DNA of 64,000 nt from JBFJKD01 sp041600415 (GTDB lineage Bacteria > Pseudomonadota > Gammaproteobacteria > Pseudomonadales > Porticoccaceae): NCBI GenBank assembly GCA_041600415.1, contig JBFIKF010000001.1, positions 62,001 through 126,000 of the forward strand. Reading direction: 5' to 3'. Made by a program: the position numbers and the translations under genes. This document shows, in pieces, positions 33,833 to 43,315 of the stretch. Under the pieces are notes generated by a model. The model worked only from the letters and a program-made list of their open reading frames with translations. It was not told the DNA's origin and made no database searches. Each line of letters opens with the position of its first letter. Within the stretch, counting starts at the first letter, position 1.

Positions 33833-35280
33833 TGCACATACCAATTATCGCGCGCATTCTCGGCCTGTTGCTGATGTTATTCAGCATTACTCTGATTCCA
33901 CCGATCGTGGTGGCGTCCCTGTATGGCGAACAAACCCAGCACACCTTTTTCCTCGCTTTTGCGATTACTTTTTCAATCGGCGTTATGGTCTGGCTGCCCT
34001 ACAGCCGCACGCAAATCGAACTGCGCACCCGCGACGGTTTTGTCATCACCGTGCTGTTCTGGGGGGTGCTGGGTCTGGTGGGCGCTTTGCCGTTAAGTCT
34101 CGTCGACCCCCTCAATCTGTCTTTTACCGATGCGGTTTTTGAATCCATCTCCGGACTGACAACCACGGGCGCAACCGTCATTACCGGACTCGACCACCTG
34201 CCCAAATCCATTTTGTATTATCGCCAGCAACTGCAATGGCTGGGAGGTATCGGCATCGTGGTTATTGCGGTGGCGATTATGCCCATGCTCGGTATCGGCG
34301 GCATGCAACTGTACCGCTCGGAAACCCCTGGACCTATTAAAGACAGCAAGCTGACGCCACGTATTACCGAAACGGCAAAGGCCCTGTTTATAATCTATAT
34401 TATTCTCACCATTGCCTGTATGACAGCGTACTGGCTGGCTGGCATGAGTCTGTTTGACGCCATTGCCCACAGTTTTTCCACCGTTGCTATCGGCGGATTT
34501 TCCACCCACGATGCGAGCATTGGTTACTTTGACAACCCACGCATTATTTTCGTCTCGATATTTTTTATGATTATCTCGGGGTTAAATTTTGCCCTGCATT
34601 TTTTCGCCTGGAATCGCAAAAGCCTGCGCCACTACTTACGCGACGCAGAAGCCAAAATGTATTTGTATATGTTGGCAAGCGGGGCGGTAATTGTTTGCAT
34701 CTATCTTTTTGTCACCCACACCTATTCCCTGCAGGAAAGCCTGATACACGGCGTTTTCCAGCTGGTTTCCATCATGACAACAACCGGTTTTGCCACGGAC
34801 AATTTCAGTCAATGGCCGAGTTTTCTACCTTTTTTCCTGCTTTTTTTGTCCTTTTTTGGCGCCTGTGCTGGCTCCACCGGGGGCGGTATCAAGGTGGGCC
34901 GTATGATGATCATGGCGAAACAGGGATTGCGGGAAATATATCGCCTGATTCACCCCAGCGCGGTTTTCCCCATGAAAGTCAATCAGCGCATTATTCCGGA
35001 TCGCGTCGCGGATGCCGTCTGGGCTTTTTTTGGCGTGTATCTGGCGGTATTTTACGCCATCGTTTTGCTGCTACTGGCCTCTGGCCTGGACTACGTGACA
35101 GCGTGGTCGGCTACTGCGGCTTCGCTGAACAATCTCGGTCCGGGGCTGGGCGATGTCGCCCACCATTATGGACAGATTAACGATTTTGCGAAGTGGGTAC
35201 TGTGCGCCGGCATGCTGCTCGGCCGTCTGGAAATTTTTACGCTGTTGGTGTTGTTTACACCGATGTTCTGGCGGCGTTGA
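33832..35280 (+). CDS. trkH: Trk potassium uptake protein TrkH
   Basis: A 482-residue inner-membrane channel subunit, normal E. coli length (483). Four pore loops are visible: LTTTGATVITGLDHLP, VAIGGFSTHD, TTTGFATDNFSQWP and LNNLGPGLGDVA, with the intramembrane-loop motif GSTGGGIKVGR. It works with TrkA to import K+ driven by the membrane potential and ATP-gated control. The half-length paralogue upstream matches its second half. Confidence 0.97.
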   Translation: MHIPIIARILGLLLMLFSITLIPPIVVASLYGEQTQHTFFLAFAITFSIGVMVWLPYSRTQIELRTRDGFVITVLFWGVLGLVGALPLSLVDPLNLSFTDAVFESISGLTTTGATVITGLDHLPKSILYYRQQLQWLGGIGIVVIAVAIMPMLGIGGMQLYRSETPGPIKDSKLTPRITETAKALFIIYIILTIACMTAYWLAGMSLFDAIAHSFSTVAIGGFSTHDASIGYFDNPRIIFVSIFFMIISGLNFALHFFAWNRKSLRHYLRDAEAKMYLYMLASGAVIVCIYLFVTHTYSLQESLIHGVFQLVSIMTTTGFATDNFSQWPSFLPFFLLFLSFFGACAGSTGGGIKVGRMMIMAKQGLREIYRLIHPSAVFPMKVNQRIIPDRVADAVWAFFGVYLAVFYAIVLLLLASGLDYVTAWSATAASLNNLGPGLGDVAHHYGQINDFAKWVLCAGMLLGRLEIFTLLVLFTPMFWRR

Positions 35281-35313
35281 TTTTTTCTCGTCACTTACGG
35301 CCATTCTACGCAA

Positions 35314-35931
35314 TCACGTCCACTGCTGGTCGGTGACATGTTTAACCAGATGCACGTTGAACCCGATGTCCATATCAATAATGATGTGAGCGCAATTGGA
35401 GACCGCAGGTGGTTCCCACAATTGTTGCAACGACTTACCTTCAATATCTGCTAACACGCTTCTAATCCAGGCGCCGTGACTGACTACCGCCACCTCCTGA
35501 CCCGGGGCGCCAGCACTGATTTCCCGCAATGCCCCGCGGCTACGCTCCTGCAGTTGCGCGAATGTTTCGGCACCGGCAACGCTGAACAAATGGGGTGTTT
35601 CGCGAAAAGCGAGATGTTCATACGGATAAAGGGCTGCCACCTGTTTATACAGTAATCCCTCCCACGGGCCGAGGTAAATTTCGCGTAATTCGTCGCGGTG
35701 TACAACTTCTGCCGCGCGCTGCGCAAAAACTATCGCCGCTGTCTGTCGCGCCCGCTGACTACTGCTGCAGAATAGCCGGGCAAAGTTTATTTCCTGTAAC
35801 ACCGTCGCCAGCCCCTGGGCCTGGGCAACCCCCTGAGGGGTCAACACGGACTCGCTCTGTCCCTGCACCCGTCCTTCGGCATTCCAGTTGGTCTCACCGT
35901 GGCGAATAAGATGTATACGGGTTAATTGCAT
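35314..35931 (-). CDS. histidine phosphatase family protein (phosphoglycerate mutase-like)
   Basis: A 205-residue cytoplasmic phosphatase. Seen: the phospho-accepting LIRHGETNWN at residues 8-17, the second basic cluster SQRARQTA, LREIYLGPWEG and the later catalytic VVSHGAWIR. Family knowledge: this branch includes GpmB-, CobC- and YhfR-like enzymes; the substrate cannot be assigned. It converges on trkH and opens a minus-strand run of metabolic genes. Confidence 0.85.
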   Translation of the reverse strand: MQLTRIHLIRHGETNWNAEGRVQGQSESVLTPQGVAQAQGLATVLQEINFARLFCSSSQRARQTAAIVFAQRAAEVVHRDELREIYLGPWEGLLYKQVAALYPYEHLAFRETPHLFSVAGAETFAQLQERSRGALREISAGAPGQEVAVVSHGAWIRSVLADIEGKSLQQLWEPPAVSNCAHIIIDMDIGFNVHLVKHVTDQQWT

Positions 35932-35965
35932 CGTCTACGTGCCCGGCTTTGATGACATTGCCAAA

Positions 35966-36667
35966 TTACCAGCGCTCCCCACTGGGCCTGAGGTCCAGTT
36001 CGAACGTCCACGCCGACGAATGCTGCTGCGAAAGTTGAAAAACCGATTCGGCAATCGCAGCCGGTTGCAGGAAAAAATTGTCGGGCTTATCGACGAGGAG
36101 TGCGCGGGTACGGGGAATGTCGATGACACCGTCAATAATCACCAGCGCCACATGAACTCCCTGCGGGCCGTAAGCCCGGGCCAGAGACTGGGTCAGGTTG
36201 CGCTGCGCAGCCTTGGCGGAGGCAAAAGCCGCAAAATTTTCCCCACCGCGCAGGGAGGCGGTCGCACCTGTCACCAATAAATTGCCTTTGCCCGCCGTTA
36301 TCATATCCGGCACAAACGTCTGTGCAACAGCGAGTAGACCCAATGCGTTCACTTTCCAGGCAGCTGTAAAATCCTGTAAAGAAATATCCAGCGCGGGTCC
36401 GCGCATACCGGAACCCGCGTTGTACACCACGGTCTCGGCGACGCCGAGCTGATCCTTGATCTCTGCAGCCGCACTCTCGACCGAAGTGGCATCGGTCAAG
36501 TCACAGCTAAATCCCTGTGAGTCGGGTACGGCGGCAACGAGTTCGGTCAACGCCGCTTGGTTACGCGCTAACATGGCCACCCGATAACCAGCTGCGGCAA
36601 AGCGCTGGCTGATACTCAGGCCATTGCCGGGGCCAACCCCAGCTACGATACAGACAGGTTTTTGCAT
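35966..36667 (-). CDS. SDR-fold oxidoreductase lacking the canonical active-site Tyr
   Basis: A 233-residue protein. The cofactor loop is VAGVGPGNGLSIS instead of TGxxxGxG, NAG appears as YNAGSG, and at the catalytic Y-x-x-x-K the sequence reads FASAK, with Phe for Tyr. The following HVALVIIDGVID block fits a known SDR subgroup that has this Phe, so the change is probably native rather than damage. Chemistry is uncertain; reduction may need another residue or be absent. It sits with pdxH and other SDRs in one strand. Confidence 0.75.
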   Translation of the reverse strand: MQKPVCIVAGVGPGNGLSISQRFAAAGYRVAMLARNQAALTELVAAVPDSQGFSCDLTDATSVESAAAEIKDQLGVAETVVYNAGSGMRGPALDISLQDFTAAWKVNALGLLAVAQTFVPDMITAGKGNLLVTGATASLRGGENFAAFASAKAAQRNLTQSLARAYGPQGVHVALVIIDGVIDIPRTRALLVDKPDNFFLQPAAIAESVFQLSQQHSSAWTFELDLRPSGERW

Positions 36668-36730
36668 GGCAACACCTCCTGGTCGTGCAATATCAACGTT
36701 ACAGACTGATGCGGTTTTTCCTGGCAGTGA

Positions 36731-37372
36731 TCAGGGAGCTAACCGGTTCACCGTCCAGGTAGTGCCGGATTCATTCAGCAAATAGCGGAATCGATCGTGC
36801 AAACGACTTTCGCCGCCCTGCCAGAACTCGAACTCGCGAGGAGTTACCCGGTAACCACCCCAAAAATCCGGGGCGGGAACATCGCGCCCCGCGAATTTTT
36901 TTTGGCTCTCCGCGTACTGACTTTCCAGCACAGCGCGGGACACAAGGGTACGACTTTGCGGCGACGCCCACGCTGCGAGCTGACTTTCCCGGGGTCGAGT
37001 GACAAAATATTGGTCTACTTCAAAGCGGGTAAGCGGTCTGGCAATGCCGCCGATCGTCACCTGGCGATCCAGCTGAAACCAGGGGAAAAGCAGGCTGACG
37101 CGGGCATTGGCACTAATCTCCAATGCCTTGCGACTTTCCATATTGGTGTAAAACACTGCGCCATGATGGTCAAAGTGTTTCAATAACACGGTGCGTTGCG
37201 AAGGCAAACCGGAATCGCCAACGGTCGCCAACACCATTGCGGTGGGATCCTGAAGAGCCGCGTCTGCGGCCTGCTGCAACCACAATGCGAATTGATCGAA
37301 CGGTGAAGCGCGCACACTCGCACGGGTTAAATGACCGTATTGGTATTCGCGCCGGGTATCTTCCAGAGACAT
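36731..37372 (-). CDS. pdxH: pyridoxamine 5'-phosphate oxidase
   Basis: A 213-residue FMN enzyme producing pyridoxal phosphate. Seen: AMVLATVGDSGLPSQRTVLL, FYTNMESRKALEISANARVS, LLFPWFQLDRQVTIGG, SRPRES-type TRPRESQLAAWASPQS, and the C-terminal FWQGGESRLHDRFRY. Length near E. coli PdxH (218). Its position inside a lipid-type cluster appears incidental. Confidence 0.96.
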   Translation of the reverse strand: MSLEDTRREYQYGHLTRASVRASPFDQFALWLQQAADAALQDPTAMVLATVGDSGLPSQRTVLLKHFDHHGAVFYTNMESRKALEISANARVSLLFPWFQLDRQVTIGGIARPLTRFEVDQYFVTRPRESQLAAWASPQSRTLVSRAVLESQYAESQKKFAGRDVPAPDFWGGYRVTPREFEFWQGGESRLHDRFRYLLNESGTTWTVNRLAP

Positions 37373-37400
37373 AGATTTATCACCGCTAATTGTACGCCTG

Positions 37401-38171
37401 TTAACCGGCTGCCAGGCCTCCGTCCATAGAAATCGCTGCGCCGTTCATAAAACCATTATCGTCACAGCACGCCCACAACATGGCCTGGACGATTTCTTCA
37501 GTTTCTCCGAGGCGCTGCATGGGATTGCCCTGTAGCAGATTTTCCAGTTTCTTGCCGCCCGCCACATTCAGGCCTTTTTCCAACAGGGGTGTTTTGGAAA
37601 ATGCCGGACAGATGGCATTCACACGAATATTTTTGCGCCCGTACTCCAGCGCCGCCGATTTAGTCAGTCCAATCACACCGTGTTTACCGGCGCTATAAAT
37701 CCCTAAAAACGGAGCGCCCATAACGCCCGCCGCGGAACTCACGTTAAGAATACTTCCGCCGGTCTGTTTCAACATCTGGATCAGCTCAAATTTCATGCAT
37801 AAAAACACACCCTTCAAGTTTATATTGTTGGTGTGATCCCACATCGCTTCGTCGCAATCGTGAATGCGCAGTTTTTGCTGTGCGACACCAGCATTATTAA
37901 CCGCCACGTCGAGCTGCCCGTACCGCTCCACGCAGGCACCCACAAACGCTTCCACCTGCGCCCCCTGGCTGACATCGCAAGCCATGGATAACACCTCCCT
38001 GCCCTGGCCGCGCAACGCCTCACCGACAGTCTCCACCGCCGTTTTGTTCACATCGCAAATCGCCACCTTCGCGCCAGCTTCGGCAAAACACTGTGCCGCC
38101 AACTGGCCGAAACCCGAGCCAGCGCCGGTGATAAGCACCACTTTGTCACTATAATCGTAATGAGTTTTCAC
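37401..38171 (-). CDS. short-chain dehydrogenase/reductase (SDR)
   Basis: A 256-residue classical SDR. Seen: LITGAGSGFGQLAA, NNAGVA, SSAAG with YSAGK active site, and a C-terminal FMNGAAISMDGG of the family. It precedes pdxH and follows another SDR on the minus strand, 77 bases apart. Probably oxidises or reduces a secondary alcohol/ketone in a beta-oxidation-like or terpenoid pathway given the acyl-CoA dehydrogenase and quinone reductase nearby; the substrate is not shown. Confidence 0.88.
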   Translation of the reverse strand: MKTHYDYSDKVVLITGAGSGFGQLAAQCFAEAGAKVAICDVNKTAVETVGEALRGQGREVLSMACDVSQGAQVEAFVGACVERYGQLDVAVNNAGVAQQKLRIHDCDEAMWDHTNNINLKGVFLCMKFELIQMLKQTGGSILNVSSAAGVMGAPFLGIYSAGKHGVIGLTKSAALEYGRKNIRVNAICPAFSKTPLLEKGLNVAGGKKLENLLQGNPMQRLGETEEIVQAMLWACCDDNGFMNGAAISMDGGLAAG

Positions 38172-38248
38172 GCAATCTTTCCTCGCAGTGTGTTGTCGTG
38201 ATCAATGGGAGCACAGATCGACAACCAATAGCGCACCGATCTCAAACT

Positions 38249-39031
38249 CTAAAGGGATTTGACCAAATGCCCACCATCGACTGCCAGCGTTGCTCCATTA
38301 ATAAATGAGCCAGCGTCACTGGCCAGCAGCAGCAGCGGTCCATTCATTTCGCGCAATTCTCCCAGGCGCCCCGCTGGCGTTGACTGAATATAGTGTTTGC
38401 CGACCTCGCTCGCGAAATATTCGTCATTCATCTCGGTTTTAAAATATCCCGGACAAATGGCATTGACGCGAATATTTTTCCCGGCCAGTTCAAGAGCCAG
38501 GTGTTTGGTCAACTGAATTACACCCGCCTTGGAGGCCGCGTAAACCCCGTGACCCACACTGGTGGAAAGCCCCAGTATGGAAGCGATATTGATGATAACA
38601 CCAGCGCGATCGGCGGCAAGGAGACGCCGCGCGGCCTCGGCCGCTACCAGCCAGGCACCCTTAAGATTGGTGTCCATCACAAAGTCCCAGTCCTGTTCAC
38701 GAGTTTTGTGTACAGTTTTTGGAACCGCCACCCCCGCGTTGTTGATCAACAAGTCCACTGTACCGAACGTCTGTTGTGCCGTGTTAAACGCCTGAGCAAC
38801 ACTGCCGCTGTCGGTGACATCGAGGTTCACCGCACACGCTTGCGAATTGCTGGCATGCAATTCATCCACTAATGCCTGGAGGCGCTCCACACGCCGCGCC
38901 GCCACCACCACCTTCGCACCCGCAGCAGCCAGCACTCGCGCAAAATGCATTCCGAAACCGCTCGAAGCGCCGGTGACCAGCGCAACTTTTCCGCTCATAT
39001 CAAAACACGTGCTAAGCGCAGTGTTGGTCAC
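38249..39031 (-). CDS. short-chain dehydrogenase/reductase (SDR)
   Basis: A 260-residue classical SDR with LVTGASSGFGMHFA, NNAGVAVP, YAASK and FINGATLAVDGG. Start choice: a GTG at 39031 has GGGAGAG five to six bases upstream, whereas the frame is open up to 39091 inside the neighbouring gene and an ATG eleven codons later lacks a site. It follows the quinone oxidoreductase gene directly (28 bases) and probably acts in the same pathway. Resembles the SDR next to it, suggesting an old duplication. Confidence 0.87.
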   Translation of the reverse strand: MTNTALSTCFDMSGKVALVTGASSGFGMHFARVLAAAGAKVVVAARRVERLQALVDELHASNSQACAVNLDVTDSGSVAQAFNTAQQTFGTVDLLINNAGVAVPKTVHKTREQDWDFVMDTNLKGAWLVAAEAARRLLAADRAGVIINIASILGLSTSVGHGVYAASKAGVIQLTKHLALELAGKNIRVNAICPGYFKTEMNDEYFASEVGKHYIQSTPAGRLGELREMNGPLLLLASDAGSFINGATLAVDGGHLVKSL

Positions 39032-39059
39032 ATTAACTCTCCCGGGTAACCTGGGGCCC

Positions 39060-40037
39060 CTACGGGCGCAATACCAGCTTGCCCTTAACATCCCGTCCGG
39101 TGATTTGTAAAATTGCCTGAACCCCTTCCGCCAGTGGATAAACTCTGTCGATTATCGGTACCACTTTCCCTGCCTGAATCCACTTGAACAGCTCCTGCAT
39201 ATTGGCTGCATGGTCATCGGGCTGCTTCTGGGTAAAGGTTCCCCAGAACACGCCCACCAGCGAGTAACCCTTCACCAGGGTCAGATTGACCGGCAACGTC
39301 GGAATGCGCCCGGAAGCAAAGCCAATCACCAGCAAGCGCCCGTTCCAGGCCATCGCCCGAGAGCAGGCATCAAACGCATCGCCACCCACGGCGTCATACA
39401 CCACATCCGCGCCCTTGCCATCGGTAAGTGCTTTGATGCGCTTGTTTAAATCCTCCTCCGTATAATTAATCCCATCGTCCGCACCCTGGGATTTGGCAAA
39501 TGCCAGTTTTTCCGCACTGGAACACACGGCTATAACCCGCGCGCCAATGGCCTTGCCAATTTGCACCGCGGCGATGCCGGTACCGCCGGCCGCACCCAGT
39601 ACCACCAGCGTTTCCCCTGGCTGCAACGCCGCACGCTGGCGCAGCGCATGGTGGGCAGTGCCGGTTGCACAAACCAACGCGGCCCCCTGGTCATAGTCCA
39701 GTCCTTCCGGAACAGGGAATAAAATGCTGGCGTCGACAACCACTTTTTCGGCATAGGCTCCAAAGCCGGGAAACCAGCCGAGCACCGCCTGCCCGGGTTT
39801 GAAACTGGTCACTCCCTCGCCCAACTCCAGTACATCCCCGCTAAATTCTCCGCCGGGGCTAAAGGGCGGCTCGGGTCGCGACTGATATTTGCCCTGCACC
39901 AGTAATCCGTCGGGAAAATTAACACCAATCGCACGCACCTTGACCAGTACCTGCCCGGAACCGGGGACCGGGTCTGGCATGTCCCGATAGACCAGATCTT
40001 CAATGTTGCCATAGGCTTCGCAAACCAGTGCTTTCAT
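39060..40037 (-). CDS. NADPH:quinone oxidoreductase-type MDR protein
   Basis: A 325-residue medium-chain reductase without zinc ligands. Seen: the N-terminal MKALVCEAYGNIEDL, GVNFPDGLLVQGKYQ, GGEFSGDVLELG, the nucleotide-binding VLGAAGGTGIAAVQIGKAIG, and DVVYDAVGGDAFD. Family knowledge: these enzymes reduce quinones or alpha,beta-unsaturated ketones/acyl groups with NADPH. It sits between an acyl-CoA dehydrogenase and an SDR, so an enoyl-thioester or enone substrate is plausible (inference). Confidence 0.88.
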   Translation of the reverse strand: MKALVCEAYGNIEDLVYRDMPDPVPGSGQVLVKVRAIGVNFPDGLLVQGKYQSRPEPPFSPGGEFSGDVLELGEGVTSFKPGQAVLGWFPGFGAYAEKVVVDASILFPVPEGLDYDQGAALVCATGTAHHALRQRAALQPGETLVVLGAAGGTGIAAVQIGKAIGARVIAVCSSAEKLAFAKSQGADDGINYTEEDLNKRIKALTDGKGADVVYDAVGGDAFDACSRAMAWNGRLLVIGFASGRIPTLPVNLTLVKGYSLVGVFWGTFTQKQPDDHAANMQELFKWIQAGKVVPIIDRVYPLAEGVQAILQITGRDVKGKLVLRP

Positions 40038-40124
40038 GGTGCAATCAACTCCGTTGTCCTGTGATAGCTAAACTGTTTTATCTGTTTAACACCCGTTTTT
40101 CATCATACCGCCAAGGGTACGCGG

Positions 40125-41333
40125 TTAAGCGTAGCGACGCACCAGGGATTTCCCCAGGGCCATCATATGCACCTGATCAGGGCCGTCGGCGAAACGTATC
40201 TGGCGAGCGTAGTTATAGGCTTCCGCAAGAAAATAGTCTTCCGTGAGACCACCTGCGCCGTGTACCTGAATGGCGCGATCGATAACCCGCGCCGCCATGG
40301 ACGGCGTAACCACCTTGATGGCGGCTATTAAATCACGGGCTTCCTTCACGCCCTCGCGATCGATCTTCTCGGCCGCCATCAACGTCAACAGCCGCGCCTG
40401 TTCGATGTCGCAAAAGGACTGCGCGATATCCTCCCGCACTGACTGGTGCTCACTCAGTTTGCGGCCAAAAGTGCTGCGGGTTTCCACGCGCTGGCACATC
40501 AACTCGAGGGCCCGCTGCGCGCAGCCAATCAAACGCATGCAGTGGTGAATGCGCCCGGGGCCGAGCCGCCCCTGGGCGATTTCAAAACCGCGGCCCTCCC
40601 CCAGCAATAAATTTTCCGCGGGCACACGCACATTGTCGAAGACAATTTCGGCTTCGCCCAGCGGCGCGCCGAGGTAACCGAGCGTAGTCAGCGGACGAAT
40701 AATGTGCAATCCCGGCGTATCCTTGGGCACCAGAATTTGCGATTGCTGCGCGTGGCGATTGGGATTATCCGGATCGGTTTTGCCCATGACGATCACGATT
40801 TTACAGGCTTCGTGCATAATCCCCGTGATAAACCATTTCCGTCCGTTGATCACGTAATCATCGCCATCGCGCGCAATCGAGCACTGTACATTAGTGGCGT
40901 CCGAGCTTGCCACGTCAGGCTCGGTCATCGCAAACGATGAGCGAATCTCCCCATCCAGAAGGGGTTTTAACCATTTTTCTTTCTGCGCTTCCGTGCCGTA
41001 CTTGATAAACACTTCCATATTTCCCGTATCCGGCGCGTTGCAATTGAACACCTGTGGCGCCCACAACACACGGCCCATTATTTCCGCCAGTGGCGCATAA
41101 TCCACGTTGCTCAGCCCATCCTCGCAATCGTGGGCAGGCAGGAATAAATTCCACAGCCCCAGTGCCCGTGCCTTCGCTTTCAGGGTCTGCATCAGGGGCG
41201 GCGTCGCCCACGGATTGTCAGTGGCGTGCAGGTAGTGGGCGTAGTCTTTTTCCGCTGGATAGATTTCTTCATCCATAAATTTTTGCAGTAAATCCCGCAA
41301 CGCCACGGCTTTATCGGATAACTGGGTGTTCAT
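40125..41333 (-). CDS. acyl-CoA dehydrogenase (ACAD10/11-like)
   Basis: A 402-residue flavoenzyme for the first beta-oxidation step. Seen: FAMTEPDVASSDATN (FAD-contact region), WFITGIMHEACKIVIVMGKT, a FGRKLSEHQSVREDIA helix and C-terminal VHGAGGLTEDYFLAEAY followed by RFADGPDQVH. The DGPD-VH ending replaces the G-x-E-x-x-R of classic enzymes and is typical of the ACAD10/11 group, which acts on long or branched acyl-CoA. It is preceded by the phosphatase gene and followed by the quinone oxidoreductase in the minus-strand run. Confidence 0.92.
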   Translation of the reverse strand: MNTQLSDKAVALRDLLQKFMDEEIYPAEKDYAHYLHATDNPWATPPLMQTLKAKARALGLWNLFLPAHDCEDGLSNVDYAPLAEIMGRVLWAPQVFNCNAPDTGNMEVFIKYGTEAQKEKWLKPLLDGEIRSSFAMTEPDVASSDATNVQCSIARDGDDYVINGRKWFITGIMHEACKIVIVMGKTDPDNPNRHAQQSQILVPKDTPGLHIIRPLTTLGYLGAPLGEAEIVFDNVRVPAENLLLGEGRGFEIAQGRLGPGRIHHCMRLIGCAQRALELMCQRVETRSTFGRKLSEHQSVREDIAQSFCDIEQARLLTLMAAEKIDREGVKEARDLIAAIKVVTPSMAARVIDRAIQVHGAGGLTEDYFLAEAYNYARQIRFADGPDQVHMMALGKSLVRRYA

Positions 41334-41412
41334 GGTGCTCTACCTTATTTTGTTGAGTCTGTCGGTTCTTAAAAAGTAAGTCTTTTCACCGGAGCGCAAC
41401 GCCGGAGACAAA

Positions 41413-42102
41413 TTAAACAAGGGTCAGCGCGTGGTGCCGATCAGGCGTATCGAGATGGGCAAGCTGATTGAATGCCGCCAGCGTTATGCGCTCCCGATCG
41501 CAATAAAACCGCGTGACTGAGGTGTTTCTGACCTGCATCATCAGTTCCACCGCGGTTCGATCCGAGAGCCCGAGTACCCGCTTCAGCGCCAGCCCGGTGG
41601 GTCCGCCGGATGAGACCACCAGTATGCGCTCGCCCTGACTCGACTGCTGAATCACTCCGAGCGCGGCATTCACCCGCTGTTCAAATTGCTGCCAGGTTTC
41701 ATTGACCGTGCCCGCTCCCGCCATCGCTTCGTCCAGACTGCCATTCACCCAGGCCTCCAGTGTGGCGCGCAATTGCTGAAAAAAAATTTGCGGATGCAAA
41801 GAGATGTTGCCGTCGCCACCACTAAACTGCGCATGAATTTTCATCAATGGCCGAAAGCTAAATTCGTTGAATCCGGTTTCTATACGCGGTTTCCACGAGG
41901 CGTCCATGGCCTCGCCAATCGCCGCCAAGGTCTCGCGATGGCGACGCAGATCGCCGCTGATGACCCGATCGAAGTGTAATCCACGTTCGCGGAAATAGTC
42001 GCCGAGCCAACCCGCCTGCTGCCAGCCCAACGGTGACAACTGATCATAATCCACCGCACCCAGCGATGCCTGTCCGTGACGCACAAAGTAGATTTCGCTC
42101 AT
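41413..42102 (-). CDS. histidine phosphatase family protein
   Basis: About 229 residues. Seen: YFVRHGQASLG with the catalytic His, LSPLGWQQA, ISGDLRRHRET, an acidic region GFNEFSF and, in place of the usual second catalytic VSHGG, VVSSGGPTG. The second His is therefore replaced by Ser, a variant seen in this subgroup; activity is uncertain. The ATG at 42102 is preferred over a GTG at 42132 that lacks any ribosome site. It heads the minus-strand acyl-CoA run and is divergent from the LysR gene. Confidence 0.82.
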   Translation of the reverse strand: MSEIYFVRHGQASLGAVDYDQLSPLGWQQAGWLGDYFRERGLHFDRVISGDLRRHRETLAAIGEAMDASWKPRIETGFNEFSFRPLMKIHAQFSGGDGNISLHPQIFFQQLRATLEAWVNGSLDEAMAGAGTVNETWQQFEQRVNAALGVIQQSSQGERILVVSSGGPTGLALKRVLGLSDRTAVELMMQVRNTSVTRFYCDRERITLAAFNQLAHLDTPDRHHALTLV

Positions 42103-42193
42103 CCGTTCACTCGTTTCCAGGGTTTCTTCCACGGCGCGGAGCCGCTCGCAGCTGTTCGCCGGAGCGGCAGCATAGGATAATGCATAACATTTA

Positions 42194-42199
42194 TATAAT
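42194..42199 (+). promoter_or_regulatory. candidate -10 element for the LysR gene
   Basis: TATAAT at 42194-42199 lies in a strikingly AT-rich stretch (about 42178-42235) between divergent genes. No convincing -35 stands 17 bases upstream (CATAGG). LysR proteins usually bind such divergent regions and control the opposite gene, so the phosphatase/acyl-CoA dehydrogenase run may be its target. Weak call. Confidence 0.3.
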
Positions 42200-42300
42200 T
42201 TATTTTATGAATGTGTTTATATTAATTAAGATGATGATGAGCTCCCGGGCGAACGCTCCGTTGCGTTTTTCAAAGCACCTTAATATGAGCGAGAACACCT

Positions 42301-43227
42301 GTGCGGCTAAACAATGTCGATCTCAACTTATTTGTGGTGTTTGATGCCATATACTCGGAGCGCAATCTAACCCGCGCCGCTGAGGTTTTGCACGTCACTC
42401 AACCCGCTGTCAGCAATGCTCTACGACGCCTGCGCACCACCTTCAGCGATCCCCTGTTCGTGCGCTCACCGCAGGGCATGCTGCCAACACCCATGGCGGA
42501 AAGTGTGATCGGCCGGGTGCGCGAAGCCCTGCAAATGCTGGACAACAGCCTGCTCGAACACGATCGCTTCGCAGCCAGCTCGTCAGAAAAAGTATTTCGA
42601 GTAAGCATGGGAGATCTGGCCGAGGCGCTGTATTTGCCCACGCTGCTACAACGTCTTCAAATACAGGCACCGCGGGTGAGTGTGCAAAGCTTTCCCCTGG
42701 CGCGGGAGAATGTACCCCTTGAGCTGGCTAATGGCGGCGCCGACTTCGCGGTCGAGCCACCCCTGTTGTCCGACCCTCAATTATGCAATTCTCCGCTGCT
42801 CAGGGACGAGTACGTCTGTGTACTGCGCCCGGGGCACCCGGCCTGCGCATCCCCGCTGTCTTTAACTGACTATCTGGCGTTGCAACACATCCATATTTCC
42901 AGCCGCCGCAGAGGTCTGGGACACGTTGATCTCGCGCTGCAGACCCTGGGTAAAAAGCGGCGGCTGGCGCTGCGCGCCCAACACTACATGGTGGCCACAC
43001 TGATTGTGGCGCGCACCGATCTGGCATTAAGCATGCCTCGCGGCCTGGCCGCGCAGTCGGGTCTGGCCATGCGTCCACTACCCTTCGCCGTAGAGCCACT
43101 GTCGCTGAGCCTGTATTGGCATAAAAGCGCGGATAACGACCCCGCCAACCGCTGGTTTCGCGGCATGTTCACCAACGCCACCGACTCGGTCAAAACGACG
43201 GTGGCAGAGGGTAGCGCGACCAAATAG
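42301..43227 (+). CDS. LysR-family transcriptional regulator
   Basis: A 308-residue regulator. The N-terminal winged helix is clear: NVDLNLFVVFDAIYSERNLT, AAEVLHVTQPAVSNALRRLR and DPLFVRSPQGM; a periplasmic-binding-protein-like effector domain follows from about residue 90. GTG start with only a weak GAG-type site. It is divergent from the phosphatase/acyl-CoA dehydrogenase run, the common arrangement of a LysR gene and its target, and is followed by the TonB receptor. The effector is unknown. Confidence 0.92.
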   Translation: MRLNNVDLNLFVVFDAIYSERNLTRAAEVLHVTQPAVSNALRRLRTTFSDPLFVRSPQGMLPTPMAESVIGRVREALQMLDNSLLEHDRFAASSSEKVFRVSMGDLAEALYLPTLLQRLQIQAPRVSVQSFPLARENVPLELANGGADFAVEPPLLSDPQLCNSPLLRDEYVCVLRPGHPACASPLSLTDYLALQHIHISSRRRGLGHVDLALQTLGKKRRLALRAQHYMVATLIVARTDLALSMPRGLAAQSGLAMRPLPFAVEPLSLSLYWHKSADNDPANRWFRGMFTNATDSVKTTVAEGSATK

Positions 43228-43315
43228 ACACCGTAACCGCAAATCCGCTGGCAATCCTGGGTTCGCCAATTACAATACGCTGAATAATAGCAACAAGCAG
43301 CTAAGGGGAATTGGC

